Assembly: GCA_020633295.1 (NCBI GenBank)
Contig: JACKDW010000019.1
Coordinates: 62,001-126,000 of the forward strand
Direction: 5' to 3'
DNA length: 64,000 nucleotides
Source: Myxococcales bacterium
GTDB taxonomy: Bacteria > Myxococcota_A > Polyangia > Nannocystales > Nannocystaceae
Part shown: positions 1-7,105 of the stretch, in pieces
Numbering within the stretch: the first letter of the stretch is position 1
Layout of the letters: the number at the start of each line of letters is the position of its first letter
Position numbers and translations under genes: made by a program
The notes under the pieces: model-generated
The model's input: the letters and a program-made list of their open reading frames with translations, nothing else
Databases searched by the model: none
What the model was told of the DNA's origin: nothing

Positions 1-495
1 TTCGCCTTCCTCAACCGCTACCTCGGGCACGCCGGGCCGATCGTCCGCGCGCACCGGGGCTTCATCGTGACCTTCCTCGGCGACGCGCTGATGGCCGCGT
101 TCCCCGGCGGCCCCGACGACGCGATCGCGTGCAGCGTCGAGCTGCTCGCGCGGATCTCGAGCTTCAACGACGGCGAGGGGCTGCGCGGCGACGACCGCCT
201 GCGCATCGGCGTGGGCGTCAACACCGGCTCGCTGCTCATCGGCATCATCGGCGACGACGAGCGCTGGGAGGGCAGCGCGATCTCGGACGTCGCCAACACG
301 GCGGCGCGCATCGAGGGCCTGACCAAGAAGCTCGGGATCTCGATCGCGGCGAGCGAGAGCACGATCGCGGGCCTCTCGAGCGCGACCCGCTACGCCCACC
401 GGCGCATCGGCGAGGTCTTCGTCAAGGGCCGCAAGCGGCCCGTCAACGTGTTCGAGATCGTCACGGCGGCAGGCGACGCGGCCCCGGCCACGTGA
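1..495 (+). CDS. Class III adenylate/guanylate cyclase, C-terminal part (gene starts outside window)
   Basis: The reading frame is open from the first base and ends at 495, so only the C-terminal catalytic domain is present. It shows the class III nucleotide cyclase pattern: FLGDALMAAF, which carries one metal-binding Asp, then a GVGVNTG strand, then DVANTAARIEG with the Asn and Arg that stabilise the transition state. Such proteins make cAMP or cGMP; the substrate cannot be judged because the upstream specificity residues are missing. In myxobacteria these domains usually follow sensory or membrane modules, but whatever precedes this one lies outside the window. The family assignment is firm; the signal sensed is unknown. 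Confidence 0.9.
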   Translation, partial: FAFLNRYLGHAGPIVRAHRGFIVTFLGDALMAAFPGGPDDAIACSVELLARISSFNDGEGLRGDDRLRIGVGVNTGSLLIGIIGDDERWEGSAISDVANTAARIEGLTKKLGISIAASESTIAGLSSATRYAHRRIGEVFVKGRKRPVNVFEIVTAAGDAAPAT

Positions 496-555
496 CGCGC
501 CGCGGGCGAGCGCGCGCCGCCGGTCCGCGCCGACGCCCGCCGCCGAGCGCCGCGC

Positions 556-1422
556 TCACGAGCTCTTCCAGCGCTCGATCGCCTCGTCCGGCGTCATCGG
601 GTGCGCCCACATGTACGGCCCGACCTCGTTGAGCCGGCGCTGGACGGTCGCGTAGGAGGCGTCCCACTCGTCCATGTACTCCGGCGGCGCGTAGATCGTG
701 ACCTTCACGCTCGACGGGTAGTCGCGGAGGACGCGGAGATCGGAGACGAGCACGTCGCGGTTCATGATGTTGAAGCCGCGCGTCGTGTTCCCGAGGAGGT
801 GCTCGACGTCCTTCCGCGGCTTGTCGACGAGCTTCGTGACCGGGTAGCAGAGGATCACGTCCACCGCGTCGAAGCGCTCCGGGGCCTCGAGCTGGGGGAT
901 GACGTTGACGACGCCGCCGTCCTGGCAGAGGTGCCGCGCGCCGCCGCCGACGTCGATCAGGTAGCCCTGCATGATGATCGGCTGGGCCGCGCTCGCGCAG
1001 ATGGCGTCGTAGAGCTGGTCGTCCGTCTGCATCGCGCGGCTGCTGATGTTGCGATACAGCGCGGACTGGAAGTCCGTGACGCCCGCGGCGTACTCGATCG
1101 AGGGCGCGAGCTCGGCGAGCCGGACGGCGCGCTGCATCCGCTTGCGCAGCGGGCTCAGCGTGAACAGCCCCTTGCGCAGGTGGCAGAGGTTCGGGCGCAT
1201 GAAGAAGCTGGTGCCGCGGACCTGGTTCCACAGCGCGCGCAGCTGCGGGAGCTTGTCGGCCGCGAACATCACGGTGTTAACCGAGCCGACCGAGACGCCG
1301 CCGGCGCGTGCGTAGGCCGGGAGTCCGTGCTCCTTCATCAGCTGCTCGAGGGGATACACCTGCACGGCGCCGAGCGCCGTGCCGCCGCCTGCCAGGACCG
1401 CGCGCTTCTGCATCGGCTCCAC
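556..1422 (-). CDS. Patatin-like phospholipase family protein
   Basis: This 288-residue protein has the three hallmarks of the patatin fold: a glycine-rich oxyanion motif (AGGGTALG, residues 11-18), a nucleophile elbow GVSVG with Ser44, and the catalytic Asp168 in QDGGVVN. Members are Ser-Asp dyad lipid acyl hydrolases. No signal peptide is visible, so it is probably cytoplasmic. The ATG at 1422 leaves the oxyanion motif at the normal distance from the N-terminus. It is convergent with the cyclase and divergent from the STAS gene; no CD-NTase or other CBASS partner is nearby, so an anti-phage role is not supported. Confidence 0.9.
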   Translation of the reverse strand: MEPMQKRAVLAGGGTALGAVQVYPLEQLMKEHGLPAYARAGGVSVGSVNTVMFAADKLPQLRALWNQVRGTSFFMRPNLCHLRKGLFTLSPLRKRMQRAVRLAELAPSIEYAAGVTDFQSALYRNISSRAMQTDDQLYDAICASAAQPIIMQGYLIDVGGGARHLCQDGGVVNVIPQLEAPERFDAVDVILCYPVTKLVDKPRKDVEHLLGNTTRGFNIMNRDVLVSDLRVLRDYPSSVKVTIYAPPEYMDEWDASYATVQRRLNEVGPYMWAHPMTPDEAIERWKSS

Positions 1423-1715
1423 AGTACGGGATCACGCGGGCTGTTGCGAGCTCGCGCGCGCTCGTCGGGCGCGGGGGCGCGGGCGCTCGTCCGCGCGGCG
1501 AGCTCGCGTCGCCGCGCGCAACTCCAGCGCGCGGCGCTCGACGTCCGGCGAAGCGCTCGCGGCATCGACCTATCCCTTTAGACATATTCTTCAGATGCGG
1601 ACGCGGACGCGCGCGCGCCTGTCCGCGCGAATCATCACCCGGCGGCGCGGGCTCGAAACCGACCCGGGTGACGCGCGTTGACGGGCCCGCGCGCGCGCGC
1701 CTAGCATGGTGATCG
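1423..1715. other. Divergent intergenic region, patatin gene / STAS gene
   Basis: About 290 bases between two divergent starts. It contains a conspicuous AT-rich island near 1571-1590 with an AGACAT half-site at 1580-1585. This matches the right half of a palindrome found elsewhere in the window (see 7028, 12695, 37261). No ORF with convincing coding character was seen; promoters for both genes presumably lie here (inference). Confidence 0.4.
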
Positions 1716-2291
1716 GTGGCCATCGATCCAGAGCGAGTCGAGCGCGTGCTCGCGGTCATGGTGGACGCGGCCGAGGGTAACTACGAGACCCGGGTCCCGC
1801 TCAGCGACGTCGAGGACGAGATGCTCGAGATCGAGGTCGGCATCAATTTCCTGCTCGACGAGCTCACGCACCAGCGCGCGCGTAACGAGAGCCACCAGCG
1901 CGCGCTCGTCGCGGCCCTCTCGACGCCGATCATCGTGCTGTGGCCCGGCGTGCTCGCGCTGCCGCTGATCGGCCACTTCGATCGCGGGCGCGCGATGGAG
2001 GTGACCGCGACGCTCCTCGCCCGCGTACGCGCCGAGCGCGCGAGCCACGTCATCCTCGATCTCACCGGCCTCGCCGAGCTCGCGGGCGACACCATGCCCG
2101 CGCTGCTGCGGATGGTGCAGGCCATGCGCCTGCTGGGCGCGCGCTGCCTGCTGACGGGGATGCACCCGCGCAGCGCCCAGCAGGTCGTCGAGCTCGGGAT
2201 CGAGCTCAGGGGCGTCCCCACGCTCGCGCAGGTCTCCGACGCGCTCGCGCAGGTGATGTCCGAGAAGGGCGTCTTTAAAACAGGTACTTGA
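1716..2291 (+). CDS. STAS domain protein (RsbR/RsbS-like anti-sigma factor antagonist)
   Basis: A 191-residue protein starting at GTG 1716. The first ~70 residues are acidic, helical and possibly dimerising. They are followed by a STAS domain (about residues 75-185) recognisable by ALSTPIIVLWPGVLALPLIG, the strand HVILDLTGL and the distal ARCLLTGM / GIELRGVPTLAQVSDAL pattern of RsbR-type stressosome proteins. STAS proteins bind anti-sigma kinases or assemble stressosomes. The phospho-acceptor position normally occupied by Ser/Thr sits in LTGLAELAGDTM. The stop codon almost touches the next gene, also STAS-like, suggesting a two-gene operon. No kinase partner is adjacent. Confidence 0.8.
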   Translation: MAIDPERVERVLAVMVDAAEGNYETRVPLSDVEDEMLEIEVGINFLLDELTHQRARNESHQRALVAALSTPIIVLWPGVLALPLIGHFDRGRAMEVTATLLARVRAERASHVILDLTGLAELAGDTMPALLRMVQAMRLLGARCLLTGMHPRSAQQVVELGIELRGVPTLAQVSDALAQVMSEKGVFKTGT

Positions 2292-2308
2292 GGCCAGGAG
2301 AGTCCATC

Positions 2309-2692
2309 GTGCCGTTCCGCTTCACCGAGAAAACCACCGAGTCGGGCGCGCGATACCTGCGCGTCGACGCCGAGGGGCGCGTCTCGCTCGACGACGCCAA
2401 GGAGTTCCAGTCGTGGGTCATGCGCCCCGAGTGGCACCTCGGGCTGATCATGTCGGTCGTCGGCAAGGGGACCGCCTACGATCGCGACGCCCGCAAGGTG
2501 TTCCAGACGCTCAACGAGCACATCACGGCGCTCGCCACCGTCGTGACGAGCCCGATCGTGCGGGCCGCGATCAACATGATGCTGCGCCTCGCCCGGAGCC
2601 GCGGGACGACCCCGCTGCGCATGTTCACCTCGGAGGAAGAGGCGCTGCGCTGGCTCGAGAGCCGCCGCGGCGACGTGCCGCCGCGGCCCTAG
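2309..2692 (+). CDS. SpoIIAA/STAS-like small protein
   Basis: A 127-residue protein. The GTG at 2309 is preferred over an upstream TTG at 2288 because GGAGAG lies six bases ahead of it. The sequence alternates strands and amphipathic helices (RYLRVDAEGRVSLDDAKEF; LRMFTSEEEALRWLESR at the end) as in the SpoIIAA-like/STAS fold, where the terminal EEEALRWL helix is typical. Catalytic residues are not expected. It follows the RsbR-like gene by 17 bases and is probably co-transcribed. The role is inferred to be regulatory only from fold and neighbour. Confidence 0.65.
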   Translation: MPFRFTEKTTESGARYLRVDAEGRVSLDDAKEFQSWVMRPEWHLGLIMSVVGKGTAYDRDARKVFQTLNEHITALATVVTSPIVRAAINMMLRLARSRGTTPLRMFTSEEEALRWLESRRGDVPPRP

Positions 2693-2769
2693 CCGCAGCC
2701 GTAGCCGCGCCGCGCGACGCCGACGTGACCACGCGGACACCCGCCGGACCTACAGCAGCGGCGCCGCGG

Positions 2770-3096
2770 ATGCGAACACGAGGAGAGCCCACGCGATGCC
2801 CGTTCTGCCTGGTTCGGCTCGAGGTCGGGTACCGCGGCGGCCGTCGCTCCCTGCGCGGGCGCCTGCGCGGCCCGGCGTGCCGACCGTGCGGCGCCTACCA
2901 GCGAATGGACGAGGCCTCGGCCTGCTGTCCGCCGGCGCAGGTTTGGTTCAAGGCCGGCGTTCGCATGTGCGCCGGCTGCGGCAACACCGGCGTCTCGGTG
3001 ACGAAGGTCGAGCCGCCGCCGCAGCCCGCCGCGCCGCGTCGACGCGGCGCCCGTCGTCCCCGCCGTCGGGGCCCGCCGCCCGCAGACGAGTCCTGA
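2770..3096 (+). CDS. Small Cys-rich (zinc-ribbon-like) protein
   Basis: I do not recognise a family. The ORF from ATG 2770 (GTG 2725 is a longer option) encodes 108 residues with ordered cysteine pairs: Cys10/Cys13 (CPFC), Cys37/Cys40 (CRPC), Cys52-Cys53 and Cys67/Cys70 (CAGC). This spacing suggests one or two zinc-binding ribbons. The C-terminal 30 residues are a basic Pro/Arg tail that could bind nucleic acid. No signal peptide is visible. Spacing to the STAS gene is short enough for an operon. Coding is supported mainly by the Cys pattern. Confidence 0.5.
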   Translation: MRTRGEPTRCPFCLVRLEVGYRGGRRSLRGRLRGPACRPCGAYQRMDEASACCPPAQVWFKAGVRMCAGCGNTGVSVTKVEPPPQPAAPRRRGARRPRRRGPPPADES

Positions 3097-3097
3097 G

Positions 3098-3360
3098 CTA
3101 CGCGCGCCGCCAGTCCGCCATCCGCTCGATCGCGTCGACGACGTTGGGGCAGTGCGCGCAGGGACTCGGTGTCGAGCGCCTCCTCGGGGGCGAGGCTCGC
3201 CACGCCAGAGAGCGCCCGCGCGCCCTCGAAGTCGACGTAGGCCAGGCGCGCGGTCAGCTCCTCGACGGGCGACCGAAGACCGCGCCCGGGGCCGCCGCGC
3301 GGACGACCACCGCGTCTCGCGGGATCGGGTCCAGCGCGCGCACGCCAGCCGGCAGCGGGC
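3098..3360 (-). pseudogene. Decayed C-terminal fragment, aminotransferase-like
   Basis: Reading the minus strand in three successive frames gives one continuous-looking protein end: PIPRDAVVVRAAAPGAVFG, then EELTARLAYVDFEGARALS, then CPNVVDAIERMADWRRA and a stop at 3098-3100. The pieces need two frameshifts to join and no N-terminal part is present between here and 3363. The joined tail resembles the C-terminus of fold-type I aminotransferases, a tentative resemblance from memory. It is either a gene remnant or sequence damaged by indel errors; the absence of an upstream portion favours a true remnant. Confidence 0.45.
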
Positions 3361-3362
3361 GG

Positions 3363-4115
3363 CTACTCGAGCCGCGTCGCCGACATGATCAGCGTCAGCC
3401 CGAGCGGCGGGCGGACGTTGTTCTCGACCACGCGGAACCAGGCCGACAGGCCGCCCCGGAGCAGCCGCGCGCCGAGGCCCGGCTTGCCGTAGCGGAACGA
3501 CTCGTCGAGCGCCTTGCGCGAGAGCTTCTGCTTGAGATAGGTCGGGGGCGCGCCGAGCATGTTCCAGTAGCGCAGGTCCTCGACGCGCAGCGCGTGGCGC
3601 TCGGCGAGCGCGCGCAGCTCGGCGGGCGCGTACCGGCGGTAGTGCTTCATCGCCACGTCGCGCTCGCTCCACAGCGACATCATCGCCGGCACCGTCACGA
3701 TGAGCCGGCCGCCGACGCGCGTCAGCTCGAACAGCTTGGCGAACGCGCCCTGATCGTCCTCGATGTGCTCGATAACGTCCATGCTGATGACGTTGTCGCA
3801 GTGCTGCCCGTCGGCGATGAGCGCCTCGAGCTGGACGCAGTCGATTCGCGAGGGGTCGAGCCCCCGCCCCTCGAGGAAGCGCTGGGCCGCGCGCACCGTC
3901 GAGGGCGACATGTCGATCCCGCGCGCGTCATGCCCCTGCTCCAAGAGCCAGGCGACCATCCCGCCGCCGCCGCAGCCGACATCGATCACGCTCCCGGGGA
4001 GCACGCGGGCGCCGACCATGCGGAACAGGTTGACGGCGCGGAAGTCGGTGAGCTGGTGCTCGGCGAGCGAGACCTCGTGTCGCTCGAGGTCGGTGAGCGT
4101 GGTGGGGTCGGGCAC
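3363..4115 (-). CDS. Class I SAM-dependent methyltransferase
   Basis: A 250-residue protein with the SAM-binding motif I VIDVGCGGGGMVAWLLEQG (about residues 42-60), an acidic end of strand 2 (GIDMS) and DNVISMDVIEHIEDDQGAF (motif II/post-motif), the pattern of UbiG/UbiE-like and class I methyltransferases. The region after residue 140 (VGGRLIVTVPAMMSLWSE, then YRRYAPAELRAL) matches methyltransferases acting on sugars or lipids near cell-envelope genes. The substrate cannot be deduced. It is transcribed alone, divergent from the D8C lipoprotein gene. Confidence 0.9.
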   Translation of the reverse strand: MPDPTTLTDLERHEVSLAEHQLTDFRAVNLFRMVGARVLPGSVIDVGCGGGGMVAWLLEQGHDARGIDMSPSTVRAAQRFLEGRGLDPSRIDCVQLEALIADGQHCDNVISMDVIEHIEDDQGAFAKLFELTRVGGRLIVTVPAMMSLWSERDVAMKHYRRYAPAELRALAERHALRVEDLRYWNMLGAPPTYLKQKLSRKALDESFRYGKPGLGARLLRGGLSAWFRVVENNVRPPLGLTLIMSATRLE

Positions 4116-4280
4116 AGCGCCGGGATGGTAGCACGCCGCGCGCGGACGCCCGCGCCCCCCTCCGCGATACGCGCGCGGGCCCGCGGCGTCCGCGTCGAGC
4201 CTGTGGGCGCTGGACCCCGCGACGCGCGCCCGCCGGGGGCGCGCCAGCTACCAAACATGAACTTTTGTACCTGCTTATAT

Positions 4281-4286
4281 AGACAT
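4281..4286. promoter_or_regulatory. AGACAT half-site in an AT-rich island upstream of the D8C lipoprotein
   Basis: The sequence just upstream of the GTG at 4298 contains TATATAGACATATAA, very AT-rich against the local background. AGACAT ends 11 bases before the start codon. It matches the right half of the ATGTCY-N4-RGACAT palindrome noted elsewhere. If it acted as a -10 element, the mRNA would be almost leaderless; as an operator it would block initiation. Neither can be settled from sequence. Confidence 0.4.
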
Positions 4287-4297
4287 ATAAACCGAGC

Positions 4298-5512
4298 GTG
4301 GCCCTGACCCCGCGCCCCCGCCCCTCGCCCCTCCTCGCGCTCGCGCTCGCGCTCGCCGCATGCTCCAGCGGCGTCGAGGAGACGCGCGGGGACTCGGGCT
4401 TCACCACCGCGGTCTCGAACGTGAACACGACCGCGAACGCGAGCGCGACGAGCACGCCGGGAGACACCGACTCGAGCTCGAGCGACGCGAGCGAGACGGC
4501 GGGGACGACCGGTGACCCGAGCGCCGGGGCGACCGACGCGACCGGCTCTACCGGCCCCGGGGCGCTGTGCGGCGACGGGCAGGTCGACGACGGCGAGGAC
4601 TGCGACGACGCCGGGGAGTCCGCAGAGTGCGACGACGACTGCACCGCGGTCGAGTGCGGCGACGGGCTCGTCAACACGAGCGCCGGCGAGGCCTGCGACG
4701 ACGGCAACCTCGAGCCCGGGGACGGCTGCAGCGACGCGTGCCAGATGGAGAGCTGCGGCGACGGCGAGCTGCAGGCGCCCGAGGAGTGCGACGACGCCAA
4801 CGCCGACAACACCGACGACTGCACCGAGCTTTGCCTGCAGCCGACCTGCGGCGACGGCTACACGTGGGCGGGCAACGAGGAGTGCGACGACGCGGGCGAG
4901 TCCGCGGCCTGCGACGCCGACTGCACGGCGGCCGCGTGCGGCGACGGGCTCGTCAACGCCGCCGCCGGCGAGGCGTGCGATGACGGCAACGACGTCAACG
5001 AGGACGCGTGCACCGCCGCGTGCCAAGCCGCGGCCTGCGGCGACGGCTTCGTGCAAGCCGGCGAGGAGTGCGACGACGCCAACATGGCGGACGGCGACGG
5101 CTGCAGCGCGAGCTGCACCTCCGAGCTCAACGCGCAGTGCATGCAGCCCTACAACAGCTTCAACCTCGCGCTGCGCCACGTGAACAACGCCAACGGGCCC
5201 GTCGGCTGCGACTCCGCGGCCAACAACGACTGGCTCGGCGCGGGCTGGTACCGCTTCACGGGCGGCGCCGGGGCGAAGATGCCCGAGAGCCCGCCGGCGA
5301 CCTACCGCTGCGGAACGCACGCCACGGGCTGGCTCAACGGCGCCCACCCGGCGGTGAACGAGGGCGTGGCCGCGCGGACCGTGTGCTTCCACTGGAACGG
5401 CAACCAGTGCTACTGGAGCGCGCCGATTCAGGTCGTCAACTGCGACGGCTTCTACCTGTACAGCCTGCCGGTGCCGCCCGCCTGCAGCCTGCGCTACTGC
5501 GGCGAGGGCTGA
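4298..5512 (+). CDS. Cys-rich lipoprotein with DUF4215 repeats and C-terminal D8C (uromodulin-like) domain
   Basis: A 404-residue exported protein. Residues 1-22 are a lipoprotein signal with lipobox LALAAC (Cys22), followed by a Ser/Thr/Asp linker to about residue 85. Six or seven Myxococcus Cys-rich/DUF4215 repeats follow (CGDGxxxxxEECDD pattern, about residues 88-275). The last ~105 residues read WYRFTGGAGAKMPES, GTHATGWLNGAHPAVNEG, RTVCFHWNGNQCYWSAP and CDGFYLYSL. This is the conserved pattern of the D8C domain of uromodulin, GP2 and OIT3, including WLNGxHP and the W-x-G-x-x-C-x-W core. In animals D8C precedes ZP modules; its biochemical role is poorly known. The start is GTG 4298. Probably outer-surface; function unknown. 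Confidence 0.85.
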   Translation: MALTPRPRPSPLLALALALAACSSGVEETRGDSGFTTAVSNVNTTANASATSTPGDTDSSSSDASETAGTTGDPSAGATDATGSTGPGALCGDGQVDDGEDCDDAGESAECDDDCTAVECGDGLVNTSAGEACDDGNLEPGDGCSDACQMESCGDGELQAPEECDDANADNTDDCTELCLQPTCGDGYTWAGNEECDDAGESAACDADCTAAACGDGLVNAAAGEACDDGNDVNEDACTAACQAAACGDGFVQAGEECDDANMADGDGCSASCTSELNAQCMQPYNSFNLALRHVNNANGPVGCDSAANNDWLGAGWYRFTGGAGAKMPESPPATYRCGTHATGWLNGAHPAVNEGVAARTVCFHWNGNQCYWSAPIQVVNCDGFYLYSLPVPPACSLRYCGEG

Positions 5513-5604
5513 GCCGCGGGGCTGGGAGCGCCGGCCTCCTGCTCGACGACGATCTGCACCTTCGGGAATGTCCCGGTCTCGCGCGACGTTGACCGACGAG
5601 ATCC

Positions 5605-5898
5605 TTGTCCCGTCTCGTTCACGTCTTGTTCGCGACCGTCGCGATCGGCGGATGCACACCTGGCAGCGCCCCCTCGCCTCCCGACGGGGAGCTGCCCGCG
5701 AGGCCACCGAGCGACGTCCGCGTCGACCGCGACCTCGAGTCGTGCGCCGAGGAGCGCGGCGCCGCGGCGGCGGCCGAGCTCGTCGCGCGCTGCGTCCAGG
5801 TCAGCCCCGCGACGCATCCGCCGTGCAACGCCGCGAACCCGTGCTCGCTGATCAAGGACGAGATCGAGCGCGCCCGCGTCCTGTTCGCGTTGGAGTGA
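5605..5898 (+). CDS. Small putative lipoprotein
   Basis: A 97-residue ORF with a TTG start at 5605. It has a short hydrophobic signal and a lipobox TVAIGGC (Cys17), then a Pro/Ser linker and a mature domain with three further cysteines (CAEE, RCVQV, CNAANPCSL). No family is recognised. The lipobox and codon bias support coding, while the weak start codon leaves the N-terminus uncertain. It follows the D8C lipoprotein gene by about 90 bases on the same strand. Confidence 0.55.
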   Translation: MSRLVHVLFATVAIGGCTPGSAPSPPDGELPARPPSDVRVDRDLESCAEERGAAAAAELVARCVQVSPATHPPCNAANPCSLIKDEIERARVLFALE

Positions 5899-5970
5899 GC
5901 GCGAGCGCCGGACCGAGCGAGCGCTTCGCCGGGCGCTCGAGGCGAGACGCGGGGACCTTCGCCACGGCCG

Positions 5971-6933
5971 CTAGACGCCGAACAGGCCCATCGCCGCCGG
6001 GATCAGGCGGTCGATGTCGGCGCGCCCGCGCGGGCGCAGCCCGAGCATCCCGAGCACCGGCGCCATGTTCTCGCGCAGCAGCTCGAGCTCGAGCGGGGTC
6101 GTGTCGTAGCCCTCGAACGGGCCGTCGAGCGGGCGACCGCCCGCGCCGATCGTCGCGCGCTCGACGAACGCGGCGATCGCCGCCATCTTCCCGTAGTTGA
6201 GCTTCTCGGGCGTGTCGCTGGGCATGTGGTAGTGCTCCCAGCGCGCGCAGGTGAGGAACAGGTACGGGCGGCGATCGACGCGGAACGCGTGGTAGTCGCT
6301 GAGGTCGCCGATGTAGCGCGTCAGCGTCGCGACGGTCCGCACGCCCGGCGTCGCGCTCGCGTCGCGGACCACCGACTCGAGGCCCGGGTCGCTCTCGGCC
6401 CCGGTGATGAACAGCAGGTCCTCACAGCCCGGGATCGGCACGTCGTGCCCGCAGAGGTCGAGGACGATCGCGCAGTGGATCGGCCCCGCGCGCTGCGCCC
6501 GGTAGAAGTAGGTCGAGCCCATCTGCGGCGAGAGGAAGTGCGGCGGCTCCTCGGCGTCGAAGAACGCGAGCACGACGTCGCGCGCGAGGCCCCGCCCGCG
6601 GAGACGACGCGCGACCTCGAGGAGGATCGCGACGGCGGCGGCGTTGTCGTCGGCGCCCGGCTGACGCCCGCAGGTGTCATAGTGGGCCGCGAGCAGCACG
6701 GGCGCGAGCCCTGGCGTCGCGCCGGGCAGCGTCGCCAGGAGGTTGACGAAGCGCCCTCCGCCGTAGGGCCACTCGTGGGCGCCGCGGTACGGCGCGAGGG
6801 CGAGCGCGCTGAGCCGCGCGAGCAGGTGCCGGCGCGCGGCCGCGTGACCGCGACCGCCACAGACGCGCTCCCCGGGCCGCGTGAGCGCCTCGACATCAGC
6901 GCGCAGCGCCGCCTCGGTCGTCGGTCTCTCCAT
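5971..6933 (-). CDS. M28 family zinc metallopeptidase (aminopeptidase or glutaminyl cyclase-like)
   Basis: A 320-residue protein with the co-catalytic zinc site of M28 peptidases: His84 in AAHYDTCG, Asp95 in GADDNAAA, the Glu pair 128-129 in FFDAEEPPHF, Asp159 in IVLDLCGHD and a late His in HYHMPSDTPEKLNY. The FFDAEE and MPSD-x-x-x-KLNY features also occur in glutaminyl-peptide cyclotransferases of the same fold, so either peptide trimming or N-terminal Gln cyclisation is possible. No signal peptide is seen, unlike most secreted M28 enzymes. A palindromic candidate operator lies 95 bases upstream (7028-7043). Confidence 0.88.
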   Translation of the reverse strand: MERPTTEAALRADVEALTRPGERVCGGRGHAAARRHLLARLSALALAPYRGAHEWPYGGGRFVNLLATLPGATPGLAPVLLAAHYDTCGRQPGADDNAAAVAILLEVARRLRGRGLARDVVLAFFDAEEPPHFLSPQMGSTYFYRAQRAGPIHCAIVLDLCGHDVPIPGCEDLLFITGAESDPGLESVVRDASATPGVRTVATLTRYIGDLSDYHAFRVDRRPYLFLTCARWEHYHMPSDTPEKLNYGKMAAIAAFVERATIGAGGRPLDGPFEGYDTTPLELELLRENMAPVLGMLGLRPRGRADIDRLIPAAMGLFGV

Positions 6934-7027
6934 CGCGTCGAGGATCCACGGGCCGCGCGCTCCCTGTCAACACGGCCGCGCGCCGCGGCGTCGATCGCCG
7001 CCCGCGCGCGAGCGCGCGAGCTTTGAC

Positions 7028-7043
7028 ATGTCTCTGTAGACAT
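7028..7043. promoter_or_regulatory. Palindrome ATGTCT-N4-AGACAT upstream of the M28 peptidase gene
   Basis: A perfect 6+6 inverted repeat with a 4-base spacer (CTGT), in the gap between the recombinase stop (7106) and the M28 start (6933). It is one member of a repeated motif, with other full palindromes at 12695 and 37261. It resembles a binding site for a dimeric regulator. No cognate regulator is identifiable in the window. Confidence 0.5.
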
Positions 7044-7105
7044 CAAGAGCGCTCGACGGCGATTCCATACGATCCTCGCGCCAGGTGACCGCGAACGACC
7101 GCCGC

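Noticed and set aside
556..1422. Patatin as a CBASS or other anti-phage effector
   Set aside because: No CD-NTase, TIR or regulatory partner is within reach; neighbours are unrelated. The same applies to the patatin at 11210.
601..1581. Long plus-strand ORF over the patatin gene
   Set aside because: Antisense reading of a high-GC gene; composition is Arg/Ala/Asp-rich with no domain. Similar antisense ORFs across the window were discarded for the same reason.
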